Assembly (NCBI GenBank): GCA_008508345.1
Contig: QNGE01003495.1
Location: 1-64,000 of the forward strand
Length of the DNA: 64,000 nt
Direction of reading: 5' to 3'
Source of the DNA: Paragonimus westermani
Lineage: Eukaryota; Platyhelminthes; Trematoda; Plagiorchiida; Troglotrematidae
How positions within the stretch are numbered: the first letter of the stretch is position 1; each line of letters starts with the position of its first letter. Shown piece after piece: positions 24,790 to 38,700 of this stretch. A program made the translations under genes and the position numbers. Under the pieces are notes generated by a model. It made no database searches. It was not told where the DNA came from and saw only the letters and a program-made list of their open reading frames with translations.

Positions 24790-25080
24790 CAGTCAACTAG
24801 ATTGGACAAAATTGCGCTGGAAATGCTTTGTTGTTTTCCGGTCGACCGCCACACGCCTTGTGCTACCTGTGTAACTTGTTCCGCAGGAACAAGGGAACGA
24901 TTGGGTAAAAAACGATTTAGCACTATTGCGCACTACGTCCTTGAGGTGAAGGCGTACGGCTGACAGAGAGGTGAACGTTAGTCTTAGTTGTGCAGCATGA
25001 AACGCGCTAATCAAGACCGTGCTGAGATATATGGTCAGCGATACCTTTGGTAATTCGTCTTTGTAAGGTAAGTCCATATA
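24790..25080 (-). mobile_element. Penelope-like fragment (start of GIY-YIG endonuclease)
   Basis: The minus strand encodes a segment ending CSCGTSYTGSTRRVAVDRKT, which lines up with CSCGDSYIGRTDRNLRQRK of the copy at 2281-2742. The preceding LRLTFTSLSAVRLHLKD aligns with LRLLLSTRRMSLHCPD. The catalytic GIY/YIG motif is degraded (SYTG). Short, truncated and dead. Confidence 0.65.
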
Positions 25081-28000
25081 AATGGCTTTCCACCTGACAG
25101 ATGATTCACGGATTTGCGTTTCCCTCTGTTGCGTTTATCAAGCTAGAAATTTCCCCGGACATTTATCACCATGGGACATTACACATAAGAACTTTGGCAC
25201 ATTTTCTAGCATGTTCTCAGTAAAATTCTGCAAATTTGACTTCCTAGACAACGCATCAAGATAAGGATCGGTTTTACCGGAAAAATACTGTGAGAATTGA
25301 TATATTGGCCATTCCACGTCTACTGTGATAACGGGATCTAGTGGCTTGATTGTAATCATGTTCCAGATCAGAAGCCTTCTGAACTGCTTGTTTAATATGT
25401 CGAGTGGGTATCTTTGTGTTGTCTTGCTGGTATGGCGACGGACGGGATTTTGTTGGATACAAAATTGCGTAATTTGGCATCGTGACCAGTCAACTTCGTT
25501 CTACGGTGAACAAGGCCCTGTTAATTTTCTCATAGGCACCTACATCTAGGAACTGAAACCGGTTCCTGATTTCGTTTCCGAGGTGAACGTGGTGGAGGGA
25601 GGCGCTAGATCGAACGACTGAGTTACAGGATGCAAATTGTGTTCAGCTTTCAGTGAAACAGAACTGATGCTTGCACATTGTCCGTAGAACCATGTTTCCA
25701 ACCTGTGGCCCAACTGTTGATGTTCTTGTTTGCCCACGAAAATGCTTGTTAGTAGCTAGCTCACTTACAATTCCATCAGTTTGCTGTTGCAACTCACCGG
25801 CAAATCTGATCTGAATGTTGGCGGTACGATATAGACGTAGTTCCACAGCGAAATCGGACACGCACGAGACTGAATGCTTGTCAACGAAATTGACAGTCAG
25901 TAGAGAGAATATCACTGTCCTGATCGCTTTGTTACCCAAAAGATGAATACAGACAATCCTCAACATCCTGTCACCCCACTAAATGTAAGAATGCCGTATT
26001 TGTCTGCTTAACATTCAAGAGTGATATTGCGACACGGACAGACGGCCACCGTTTCTACTGATCTGGCACCAACACTGTGTAGCTGGTTCACTGCGTCTCA
26101 AGGACAACTTGCGTCTCCTTAGCCAGTGCATGTTTGTACACTTAGGTTCCAGCTGTTTCACAGGTAATTATGTGGGTTGGGTCGACCAGAGGCTTGCCCA
26201 AACGGTTAGTCGTGGCTCTGGACTGGTTCGCACAAATCCGTCGGTGGCGCAGCCGCCGCACATTTAACCTACAGCGGATACGAATTTGACTCCACTCAGA
26301 CTTCTTGTGTAGTCTCAAGAGTTCCGACCGGTCACTTCAAATGAGTCGGGCGACAGATAATGACCACCACTGAAGTAATTGTGTAGTTCAAGTTTGTACA
26401 TGCTCCACATTCGCCACGGCCAAGTTACATCGGTCTTCGTCCACATCGCTGTCTGACTCGGCTCTTTGCTGTGACTGTGTGTACCACTCTAAACCAGTCG
26501 TCCACAGTGTTTATACCACGCCAACTGACTGGTCACACAACAGTTATTCGAACTTTGTTGACATTGGACATGGAATACCGGTATTCTACTTAGTCGCTTT
26601 TTGTTTTGCTATATCGTTTTATACTCGTGCTTTGTAGTGAATGTTTAATGCATATGGACTGAATATCAACCCCCTGTTGTTCACAACTTTCACGTTCACA
26701 TGCACCTTCCAGCCAGCGTTTTTCCGTGAACTTGACAACACCTCCACGTTTCTTATGTCATCCGTGATATTTATTACTTGCTGTAGTGTTCCGATAAATT
26801 CGTTATCTCAATCCAGCAGTCTTTTCCCTTGTAAATTGGTCTCTGCTTTTGTGCATTCGCGCACATTTGCACACATTTGTACCTGACCGATTCCGGACGT
26901 CTCTACGGTCCCTAACTATACAATCGAGTGGCGAGCGTTCGCACTTGTGGAGGAAAGATGGTGGTTTGAGCGTAAGCTCATCAGTCCTTCTTTGCTGTGT
27001 GGGCGAAAACATTTGTGTCCGAATGGATCCTCTCAGGAGAAACGATTTGACGACAGACTCCAAACTCGAGCATTCAACTATTCGGTCAGAATCATAAGGT
27101 CAGTCCTAAACGCTGGTAGAACTGATAGTTGAGTATCTCCAGGTTGTTTTCGTTGGAGCGTGCCCAAATTGAACACACAACATTGTTGTCAGGGTCTCTG
27201 GAGAAACATAGATGAAACTTTGCGTCAAAAATGGATGCATACGTCAATCAGACTACAGGACGGCGCAGCATTAATCAATTTCATGGGTTTCTAAAGTACT
27301 AGGTGAGTTTGCCCGCTGACGTGTACACGTTGATGTACGCACATTAAAACTTGCTGGTTTAGAGAACACATTGCATTGGAGAGAAGCAGTAATAGTGGGT
27401 TTCATTCGGCGTTGAAATTACGTTACATTTTCTTCCTCTTCCCCCCTCGTCTGCTCACGTGGTTATGCTTAAAACGTTTGTTAGTGCGTTCTCCTCACAA
27501 ATGACCTAGGGAACTTCCTTACATTCAAGTCTGTCTGATGTTTTCATAGAGTTATGCGCTCTCATGTCTGTTTAGAATGAAACTGCATTTGTTAGTGTCA
27601 GTGACTACGCAGTTTGCACCCATCGCGTATACTATAGAAACTGGTCAATACTAAACACTGTTTTTAAACGGTTGTGCATAGAACATCTTGCTCTTGTCAA
27701 AGATTGCTGTGACCGTTGTTAAAAGAAGTTTTAGTTGTGTAACGTTGATGTTCATTCGCGCGTGAGGGCCACCAAGTTTTTTTCATGTGCTTACGAATGT
27801 ACATTCCACAACTGCCCCTATATTTTATCATATTAGCCGGCCACAACTTTCCAATTCGCTAACCCGCCTTGCACCAGCAACGTTACTCTTCAGCCAAACG
27901 TATTCCACTCAACACGTGACATGCGTGAATGTATGCTGCGGCGACGAAAAACCGAGTTGCTGGAACGAGCACGGTGCAACTTCATCCAGTGACGCTTCGT

Positions 28001-28540
28001 GGACAACGACTTGCTTTGGATTGTGTCCATTCCTGCGGGTTTGATCGGTTCTGTTTGTTTCTTAACAACTGTTCTGTCTGAACTGACCGATTTGTAAAAG
28101 AATTTTTTCTCCCCGTGAAATTTACTCGACCGGTAATTGTACACACTGTGGCCCCGGTATGCCTTATCACGATCGATTGAGCTTATTCTTGTACTGTTAC
28201 GCAACCCGTTTGTGATTGTTGTCACCTGGTTGTGCGTTTCTCAATTCAACGCGTTGAAGACTTCGCCTTTATTTTCGTTACACACCTGTTGAAAGCGTTT
28301 GAACAGCTGTTGTAAGCTGTCCATAGAACACATTGGGTTTGACGGGTAACTGAGTCCAACTGTGAAATTTCTGAGCCCCTTTTCGGCTGGTGCTACAGCA
28401 TTTGTGTGGGTTGTTTCTCTAGCTAGTTCGAGTCTAGCGGAAGCCCACATTTTTCGCAGCTGGGTATTCTGTAGATCAATATGGAGACGGATGAGTAGTA
28501 GAAGATTTTGAATATCACTCCCAATCGATCGCTGTTGTCA
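25081..28540. other. Stretch with no supported gene
   Basis: Frames at 25138-25480 and 25546-25966 (minus) were examined and show no domain; they may be decayed Penelope or Gypsy sequence. Nothing else was recognised. Minus-strand frames at 27890-28225 and 28241-28450 have a charged composition reminiscent of retroelement gag, but no diagnostic motif. Confidence 0.4.
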
Positions 28541-28544
28541 CATT

Positions 28545-28720
28545 CTCATAGACTTCCCACTCGTCCCCTTTTGAAAAAAAGCACTGGACTCGAGTTTCGC
28601 TCTCATTAGAGCTCGTCGTTAGTGCATATCCTTGCCACAGCCGATATTTGAACTCCAGCCATACTTCGATGGGACAACCGTGTTGACCACTGTGCCATTC
28701 AGCTCACATTGAGCGCGAGC
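28545..28720 (-). repeat. tRNA-derived SINE (family 2), minus-strand copy
   Basis: The reverse complement reads GAATGGCACAGTGGTCAAC (A-box position) and then GGAGTTCAAATATCGG (B-box position). The family tail GGCAAGGATATGCACTAAC and GAGCTCTAATGAGAGC follows. It matches 61668-61830 along its length. The B box has drifted from GTTCRANNCC. Confidence 0.65.
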
Positions 28721-28759
28721 GAGTTATCACATCTGAGCACGCAACCACTTCCGCTTATG

Positions 28760-31700
28760 AGTAACGCTCAGGTTGTCCGATCGCCTTGAGAGAGGACAGC
28801 AATTGTCCTGTTTACTCTAACCAATGACCCCTCGACCAGGACTTCTCTCAAAGTTGAGATCATAGAGATCATTAAGTTGTTGAGCGATATCTTGATTACT
28901 GATGAGTGGTAGAGATTTTGTTCTTCATACGTTGAATATCGTCCACAAGTGATCGAAAGGAGCTGACGGAACGGTCATAGGATTGTGACGGTTGCGGTCA
29001 CTTGCTGGTGAGTTTCAGTTCCCATCATGGAAACGTATACCTGCCCTGAATTTTCAAACCTAACAGGGTTCAAGTTTAATCGTTCTGGGCAAACTACTGC
29101 TCAATTGTCAGTAGCTCGCTTCTGAACGACATTTTCAGTTCGGAAAACAAACCCACGCCATGAATATCCGGGTACACAGGTCTGGGTGCGTGGCCCCACA
29201 CTTTACCAGAGAGAAGAAGTTCACAATAAATCCACCAGTCTTAACTGGTCGCCGAACGTGAAAGGCTAACGAATGCATTCATGTTTTGAACGTGTGTCGG
29301 TGTCCGTGCCTGCAAGAATATAATTCACTTTGATTTTCTGAACAACCCAAACTTAATTCAGTTGGTGAATTTTCCAGTCAAGGTACATCTAGTATTGTGC
29401 TTTCACTTCGTAACTGGGTGCTATGCAGTTAAGAGAATCTGCGTGGCAAATTGAATGTTTAATGCATCTACTTTTACTGTATTCGATAGTCTCTAGCTGA
29501 TATGCAACTGCATGTTTGTGCTTCGTTTATCTGCACGAATAAAACACAAAGTTGCGCCTGACACCGATTTGAATCTGGGAAAGTTGATTTGGATATGACG
29601 GTCAGGCAATGCAAATTCACAATATGCGTCATTTAGGCCGTTCACCACACATGCTATCAAAAGGTTCACCGTATCGGCTGTACCGATCTAGATTACAACC
29701 GGATCATAGCTCTGATTGTGTCGTTGAATGAGATCAACAGATATCACTTTTCTGATTGCGATATTTCGCCATCAGCATGACATTAAGTGATAGTCAGCGG
29801 CTTACCTTTATCCACATCATCGCCAATTCTCTAACCTGTCTTTCGCTAGAATCAGGAATTCCACTCGCAACCGTTGCGGTGTATGGTTAATCGAGTTTTG
29901 GTCTGATTCAGGGCTGGTTGTATATGTGAAGTGTAGGAAGCCCCGCGGAGAAGAATGACCTGGTCGATTTTGGGGGCTGGCCAACGTAGTCAGACCACTG
30001 CAGTTCGGAATGATGTAACGTTTTGCATATCATCCAACACCAATCTCGAGAAATGTATTCTTCTGTGGAATTATGTTATCTGACTGGTGATATGCGGTTC
30101 AAGTGTTGACACTCCTGTTCGTGATGTCTATTCGAGTTCTCATGTGCTTAGTTAGTGTTCTGTTAACTCGTAAACTGGGGGACCGAGTGTCACGCACACT
30201 CACTGGATGATGCACGAACTGAATGGCCCTCCATTAAAAATTGTTCGTGCACACCTGTATTCTGGTTCCACTTGTTGCTGAAACAATGAGCAGCAGTCCA
30301 ACGAGAATACGTGAAGATGAGTAGTCTGAGTGTTGAATGAAGACCGTGGTGGGAAAGAGAATATCTGTAACACACACAACACGCCAGCAATTCATTCTAC
30401 TCCCATTCTTTAGTCACGTCTCGGCAGACTACATCGTTTCCGGCTTCTCAATTGTCCTACGACGGAGCATCGGAGTGCTTCTTGTAACTCCGGTTGCACC
30501 TTGCAAGTGTATTGATGAACAACCATTGTTAAATTACACTAGTGGGTGTCCTCATAATCTCACAGGTCAGATTCGAGCGGATTACATGCTGACGGCACAA
30601 GTTTGTGGATATAGGAAATCCCGGGTGATATGCGAGCAATCAGCTTGTACCACTTTTCCCCAGTACCGATGGCGTGTTGTTTGATGACTGTATACCAGGA
30701 AGGCTACGTCAGATCTTGCTAATTCGGTTATTTGGGAATTTCGAGTTTAACAGTGGTGGAGTGAGTCATTATTGTGGATGCGGGTTTACTGTGGTATTCA
30801 GAGTAAGTTCCAATGACCGCTGTCGTGTCGTTGGTACTAACCTGTCTAAGAAGTCGTTACAACAGTGTTACTCTCGAGGGGGCGAATATTGTGCTGGTCT
30901 CCGGATCGATTGCAAGTAGTCGTCGAGTAACGTTCATTGCCTAGTGTACGTTAGTCCCAACCATTGCATACTAAACAAGTTCTGCTGTGTGTCGGGGTCC
31001 TGACTCTGCATTTGTTCCAATCATAAGTGGCTCAGAACTGCAGCTACCGATGCCGTTCGTCTAAACAGTCGTTTCAAATCATAAGTCAAAAATCTCTCAC
31101 TGGTCAGACACTTCTAGGCGTATGCAGTGTGTTCTATTTTACATGCTTGTCTCTGTAAGGCTACGAGAAGCATTGCCGTCCGGATCATCACAGATTTGAC
31201 AAGCACATTAAGGCCAGGTAGTCGTCCCCCGTTTTTAAATAATAAACAACCCTCGGTGAATTAAAACTGTTTTTCAGTTGTTACTATACTTTCTCTATCA
31301 CATTATCAAGGAAGCGTTTCGTGGATATTTATTGCTATGCACGTCTGGGAGTGCCAACTCAATGTGATAACGCAAGTATGGTCGATAAATCTAAGGCGAA
31401 CAAATTAAGGATTTTTATCAACTTTGCATTACACGCAGTTTTCTTGTTATGCATTTGAAAACTTTGTATTGTGAGTATAGTCTTTAAGCAACTTTGACGA
31501 TAAGGGAAGAATGTTATGATAGGAAGTGCAACAACTTTTCCGCAACTGACTTTGACCTACGCTATATCCCTCTGAGCTTTCAGTTGGGACGCCGGATATC
31601 TCTGGATTTCCTGCCTTGAATTCGGGTGGAAACATGAGGGTTGCTAAGTTTTTCACATCTTTACACAGTTAAATTCAACTTGAAGCATGCTAAGTGTCAG

Positions 31701-34700
31701 TTGGTGAAAAACCGAAGTACTTCAGCTTCGCTACCGATCCGTATGAACATCTATGTTCTCTAAGCTTTTTATCGAATTCCTCATCCACGGTAATAACGGG
31801 TAAAATGGATGCATAATACAGATAGCAAACAAATCGGTTTTCCCAACCTACCTCACGCATCGGACGCAGTGCTTGTTTCTTGTTCAACTAGTCTGATTCC
31901 TGCTTCGCCTACCTTGTGTGTTATCTGCCACTTGCCTGAATGTTGGTTCCGCACCTCATCGAAATTGGTTAGTCGTCCATTAGACTTCCTTTTTAACTGT
32001 GTTACTTTGGGTTACTTCTGTGAAATATGTGTAAAAGGCAGTCCGGGTAAACTAAACTGGCTGTCGCTGTGAAGCCTCTTCCTCATTGTTAGAAGACGAG
32101 ATCATCAAAATAACCTAATCAAGTCATCGTTCGTCAGCCAAACACTGGCGTGCAAAGTTTTCCAGATGAACCAACCAGAATGAAGCGTGACGGTGGACGT
32201 GAGTATCGTGTTAGCCCGATGAACCAATCAGAGTGCAACGGCCATGGAACTGATCATACTGGGCCACTTAATCGCGAAGTGGCCTAAACCACTAGATATT
32301 GATTCAACGTGCAGTTGGCTTTTTTGACGACTAATTCATGATATATATTTACATGCATTTCATTCATTTGTCGAACTGAAAACCGGCAGTAGCGTGTGTT
32401 TCTACGCAGTCGTGTTCTTCCTGACTGCGTTAATATACTGGGCGAAGCCGTACAGCAAGGATCCCAGTATAGCATCCAAGCCAGAATAGAACGTTTGAAA
32501 GAGAAAAGGGCGCGTTACACCACTTATTCATCTGAAATGGTCCTCTCTGCACTTTCTTAAGCCAAGAGGTTACGAAGTGACAGTCGTCTTATCACGATGA
32601 GGTCGTCCAGTACAATCAATTATTTATTCCCCTCATTTTTTACGAAAATCCCACGATTAGCATTTGAAATCCCACTAAAACGTTCAACTAAATTGAGGTT
32701 AGTAATCGTCTACGCCTAGCACAGACACCAGGAGGAGGAGGCATGCGCAAGAAGCGTATTGTTGGCTCTAAGTAATTGAACAAAATGTGTACATTTTACA
32801 AAAAGATTAATGTAGGTTGTACGTGGGGACGAATCGAAATATGTACGGTTTCTTCTAGAACTCCTTGGAGCGTTAGAAGAATGAAAACGCCCGACCAACT
32901 TGGCGAGTGTCACGCACTATACTCTCAGAAAACCGTGGGTCGCCTGCCGGAGTGTTGTGCATGACTTCGTTTCACATAGATGCACAAGCCAATGGACGAA
33001 GTATTGGTTTCGTTCTTGGGAATTACAAAGTGCCGTTCACACGAAGATTGCTAGCCATTTCAGTTTACTGCTCTTTATTATGCGAACTTTCAAAAGGAAC
33101 ACCTTTGTAGATACTTAGCCTTGGTCTGATGCCTATAGTCTATGCAATGCGTTGCACAGATCCGTGTAGAACTGATGCTGTGCAATTCTTGGAGGTTTGA
33201 TCCAACATTTTATGTTGTGTTCTGATAGGCATGCCTATGTTTATGCAACAATAGTCTCTGAATAGTTGTATGTAGCAAAGGTGAAGGTAACAGTTAAATA
33301 AGACGAATCAAGCTTATATTAATCGATGCTCATTATTTTAACGGGCAGTGCTTACACCTCGCAAAAATCAAAGGCAACAGAAAAACGAATTGGCAAGCAT
33401 AATGTTAGTGGGGGGGAGATACGTCATCTTTCACGTTAAGGGACACCGTGGACGTATCCGTGGCTTACTGTCACACCATTTCAATGAGACAGCCTCTTTG
33501 TCGTGTTCTATCGGTCCGTGCAAGGTGATCACTTGAACTGGTCGATTCAAATCTTCACGTCCGTGTTCATTCTTTACCCCTGGATTATCGTCTAATTTCA
33601 ATCCTCATGGCAGGACAGCCAAATTCGCGCAATCACCAGCCGCGTGTGTTTTTAGGAAGAATGTGGTCTAACGCTCAAATCATTTGGCTAATAAGTTCAG
33701 GAGCCAGATGACCATATGGTTTCAATTCACACATTTAACATTATGAACAGCATGGAAAATATCGAAATCCTTCCTTATCTCATCTGGACAGCGTAAACTG
33801 TTCTAACTCATAAGCGATGCTAATAGGCAAGTCCAGTGAAATTAACGATTAAATGTTCGCCCATCCTAGGCGAACGCAGCTTTGGCTGTCAATAGTTCAG
33901 TAGTAAAGCTTCACAATAATTTCAACTGTGTAATTTGTGAATATTCGTCGGGAAAGCAAACAGTAATTTGATTCTTATCATGTGACCTGTGTTCGTAATT
34001 ACCTTGCCTAGACAGATGCGCCGTTTCTCGGATGGACGTTGGTTAATTTTGAATGCGCTAATACAGTTCTCAACCACCGTAGTTCCCGTGACCACTGCTT
34101 CCAAACGCTGTGTAGAAATACCTATCCTTTTGTACATGGAAAGAGTACCGAAGTTAAAAGAGAAGTAGCGTTATGGAGTGTAGATTTATCAGAAAAGAAT
34201 ATTATCAGGATTAAAGAAAAAGGTGTCGAGATGAAAAAAAAGTACAGAAAAAACGAAGTTACGAGAAAACGGACAGAGGACCCGCAGGCACTTTATCCAA
34301 CCTGGCAACATGAGCACCAGCCGGTTTGTAGAAGGTTTGGAGCACAGGGGACTGTGCCAAGCTCGGCGAACATATCAATACCAGAGACTGGCAAATCTGA
34401 TTAATTGTAAAAAGCTTAAAACCGGACTTCATACTGCGAGGTTTAAATGCTGAAGATCTGTGAATCGAAGCCACGTCATAGTCAGTCTTTTGACTACCCT
34501 AATCAGGTGGAACTGTCGTTGCAAGCAATGCTATTAGGACTGGTGGCCGTGCGGATAGCAAATACTGTGTGTCACAAGCTTGCTGATCCAAAACTTCCAG
34601 TCTCAAAAACTGTCGAGTGAACACGGGGAAAAATCCGCCGAGGTAGTTCTTTGGTAACATGGAGTCTTGATTGGGCTAGTCGGAAGCTGACTCATTGCTG

Positions 34701-35680
34701 TTCAGTCACTCGAGCTATTCTGTTAAGATTGATTGCACGCTTCCTGTGCACTTGTCCAATAATATTCCTCAGCGTTTTCATGTACATATTCAACCTACCT
34801 CGGTCACTATATTTTACGTTTCCACCTGGTCCGACGTTATGTTCCACATTCCAAAGAGATTAACGTAGTTTAAAAGTAAATCAGCGCATAACAGTCAACA
34901 ACGAACATAGTTATTGATGCCATCTCTGTCACCAGCGTCCGCCTCGTGCTTGGTGAACACTGTCTCATAAATAAGCAGTTTCTGCTACAAAACCCAACTT
35001 AACACGTCAATTCCAATAATCAGTCAGCACTAGTTAGCACTCTGGACAAGTCAACAAAACCAGAGTTGCAGTAGCACGCCATCCGTTTACTATCCCTGTG
35101 AAATATCTTTATTCCGTCTACCCTAGTAATGTCTGGATTGGTAGTCGTCGAATGAAATCATAATCGACTACCTTCAAGCACTCATTTCTCATTAGATTAG
35201 AGTTTCCATGTTTACCGAGAGGTGCTCTTCCTTGACACGACTATATATGTTGTATTATTAAATGTTCATACTGTACACATTGTCCGTTTGATATTAGGAG
35301 TTTGAATACACGCATTTGACATTTGTATGTCATTCTATAAAATTTCCAAACAGATGTGCATCATTTCAAGTTATTCGTTGGTCGACTGCGTTTTGACACT
35401 TCCAGTATGAAAACTTCTATCCACGTCCTTATCGCATTGTTTACTTCAACTTCCATCCTCCAGCTGGGTTATAAGACCTAGTGTTAACAGTTCATTGTTC
35501 AATCGTGGTCAAATTCCAAACGCAAACATCCTGATCGTGTCATGTCTGCTATTCACGTTAACTACTTAGCTCACGCAAACTTCATTTCCTCGTGAACTCT
35601 GGTCGTAGATATTCAGTCTATCGTCGTCAGTTTGTGTATGTCGCTCAAGTGCAATAGTCCAACGACGTGAACCAGCCTTA
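28760..35680. other. Stretch with no supported gene upstream of saposin gene 1
   Basis: About 6.9 kb without a supported exon. Two adjacent + strand frames at 30337-30684 and 30674-30919 contain several cysteines but match no family I recognise. The minus-strand frame at 34259-34474 lies in what looks like a dispersed repeat (unclassified). No third saposin-like exon set was found here with the same cysteine or splice patterns. Confidence 0.4.
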
Positions 35681-35681
35681 T

Positions 35682-35688
35682 TATATAA
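35682..35688 (+). promoter_or_regulatory. TATA-like box of saposin-like gene 1
   Basis: TATATAA lies 70 bases before the ATG at 35752. A TATAAAA lies at nearly the same distance (71 bases) before the ATG of the paralogue at 56264, which is the main reason to take it seriously. Transcription would start roughly 25-30 bases downstream, giving a short leader. Confidence 0.5.
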
Positions 35689-35751
35689 CGCCCAAGAATC
35701 TGTTTCGTTCTATTTAAACTGAGCGGGTACCATTTTTCTAGTTAAATCGCA

Positions 35752-38700
35752 ATGAGATTTGCATACGTTGTTACCCTTACGTTGTTAATCTCAAGTATGT
35801 TTTTTATCGGATTCACTGAAACCTTCATTTAGGTTTGTTCGCTAAAGAAGACCATTATGAATTCATGAATCAAGTGAGACCAGTCCTGGGTGTTGTGTTT
35901 AACCTTGTTGTATATTTTAAGAAAGATGTCTTTTGTGACCAGACCTGAATTGAGGAATCTAACTGAAGTATTTCGTTTCGAGTTTTCTCACCACTGTCAG
36001 TCGTACTGTTTATCGTGTTGTTAAAAGTATCCCTCTATGTGGGTTATACCTTTAAGCAAGCTAATCACATGACCTACGAATAATAATGGAAAATAAAGCT
36101 TAGTTACGTAGACTCGTAAATGGTCTTCTCGATTACACCAAGTCTGTTTGCCTGATAGTGCCTGCTTTCACAACAATGTACATCTTAGCGCAAGGTTGGC
36201 TGATTAGCAGAGGTGAGAGCGACTGAAAACAAACAGAGTGAGCGACTATAAGATGTATTATAGAATTCTTCTATGATAACGCCGTTAGGTGAAATGGACT
36301 CAGCCCGCAAGTTCTAACCAACTATCGTCCGTTAATTTGAAAAATCACCAGATTCATTCTAAAACCTTCATCCTACGTCTGTCCACATCACTTCTCCTAT
36401 CAAATAACCCAGGACATTCGTTAAACCATACTGAAACCCATTAACGTTTAGACGAAAATAATGGACATCAAATTTTGGGGATCCGTTTGATGAAGACTGA
36501 CTGAAAAGTCTGCTAGAAAAAAATTGTTTCCAGTGAACACACTTTCAATGAGATGTATCATCTTTGTTTGCGCTCAACAGGTAATTACAATAAACATCAT
36601 CCGAACATTACTTTTGCTAACTGGTACTCAATTGCTTTTTTACAAAATTCTAGCGGAATATTCGGTTTAGGCTTGCTCGTACTAGACAGCATCTACTAAC
36701 GGATGACACGGACGTACGTTTTCTGGGTAAGCCAACTATACACGGCATTTATCTCTTGGTAGCTTGATACGATGCCACAATGATGAACTGTTGATTAGCA
36801 TCGTATCTGCATGGAAAAGGATATTATGACCCTATGTACCCTTAGCTGTGTCTGTGTCCATTAAATCCTACTTGTTTGCGCATATACGTTCATATTATAC
36901 GAAATTTTTAACCGGATTGTATCACATGGCTGGCATCCTTTAGTTATTCGGCAGCAATGATTGAAAGGGTTCACCTGTTTTAAATAAATTCTAACGAAGA
37001 ACATCGTAGAATCTATTATTTATGATAGTGTGATGATTCACAATGAACGCGGGCAGCTTCCAGAACATTTTCCAATATGACAAGTGCTTTCTATCCGATA
37101 CATCTCCACGAATAGCTTTATTGATCACCCACATATCGTAGATGTATTTCCAAATCTACAAACATGTCCACTTTCATTCTCTTATTCAGAATGCACGTCA
37201 TGCAAACTTGCTCTTGAGGGTAGCAAACAGTTTTTGATCACAGATAAGCTCAAAAATGCGATCATGGACCGTGTTCGACCAAAGTGTGACCAAATGGGAG
37301 AATTCAAAAAATCCGTGAGTGACTTCCTTGTATACAACAGACTTATTCTGAGAAAATCGAGTAATCGTGCCGGATTGTGATGAAACAGAATTAACATATT
37401 GGTCACATTTCCTTCGCAAGCCCGTTCATAGCACTGTTTATAGTAACAGTAGCCCGATCACAATCGAACACCATTCGCATTTTATCATGGCATTCGTATT
37501 CAACCAAATGACTTATCTGGCAGCTCGCTTTAGAACACTTCGTCTGAATGCGAAGGTTGCTCTCACATGTTCTTGTTGTCTGACTTATGTCAACCAACCG
37601 CCCAACTGTTCATCAGTTATTAGTTGTATGTTTTGCAGAAAGTACATTTGTTTCGTGAATAAACTAACGACAGGCAACGATGTCGTGAGTGTTGAACGTG
37701 CTGACGTATACATGCATGCGTTTGTGATGCAAATTGGAAGCAAGTGAGAAAGGTGCTGAGAAGACGAGAGAATAAGTGAAAGGAAGAAATACAATTCAGT
37801 GGCGCATTTATCTCAGTGAGCAGTTCATTGTGGGAAAGTCTGGTTAACCGACTGGTGAACAGCGTGAATTTCGGAACTTCAAGCATGATTACTCAAGGGT
37901 TGAAAAATTAGGAAATACAATATCGCATGTTTAAGAAGTGTTTCGAAGAGAGAGGGAGGGTAAAGATGTGTCGAATTTTGACACAGTTGCCACTGTTCAG
38001 ATGGTTGAATGTAACAGCTTGGACACAGAGTTTGAGGGGTGCACCCACTTTTCCCCCAAGATACTAGCAAGTCAATATGAAACGGGTGTAGCTAACGCTC
38101 TTCTCGTTCTAACAGTTTTATTCAAAGGAGTTTTTCACGCAGGAACAACGGACTGTTCGAACGATCTTCCATTCACTGCACACAGTTGCCAGCATGCCGG
38201 ACAAACAATCAAACCTACGCTTGTAACAAACACTTTGCGTCCATTGAGTTTTCAAGCGTGAATCATCAATAGACCAAACAATTACAGAGAATGTCTTCTT
38301 GTTTATCCCCGTAATCCACACAAACAAACTTGAACATTCATTCACTTCAGTCATGCAGCAGGCTTGATATAGGTTGGTGTTATGAAACGTTTACTGATTA
38401 TTTTGTTCACTCTCATAGTCTTAATGTGGGCACGTTATTGTTTAGCAAATCCGTTCGTCTGTATTCCCTCATAATTTGTTATCAGTTGCATTCGCAATTG
38501 TCCAAGTAAGCTGTTTGTGATTTTGTCAACCTTGGTGTATGCTCTGTGAGCCGTCTAGGAATTTTGGTGCGTATACTCCTAAAATCCCCGTGACGAAAAC
38601 CGGTGTAAATGTAGTTAGAGCACTTGCTAACGTCTACTCGTTTATTATCATGCTCCTATCCTTGGCTGTATTCCATCAGTGTGAGCAAACTATATTTTCA

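Noticed and set aside
30337..30919. Two overlapping cysteine-containing frames as a secreted protein gene
   Set aside because: No family pattern, no signal peptide and no consistent splice sites; cysteine spacing does not match saposin or Kunitz types.
34039..34404. Lysine-rich + strand frame as a gene
   Set aside because: It overlaps what looks like a dispersed repeat and has no domain or splice support.
36533..36579. Possible extra 47-base exon between exons 2 and 3 of gene 1 (AG before, GTAATT after)
   Set aside because: Its phases do not fit the neighbours, and the 73-base exon at 36654-36726 fits exactly and has a counterpart in gene 2.
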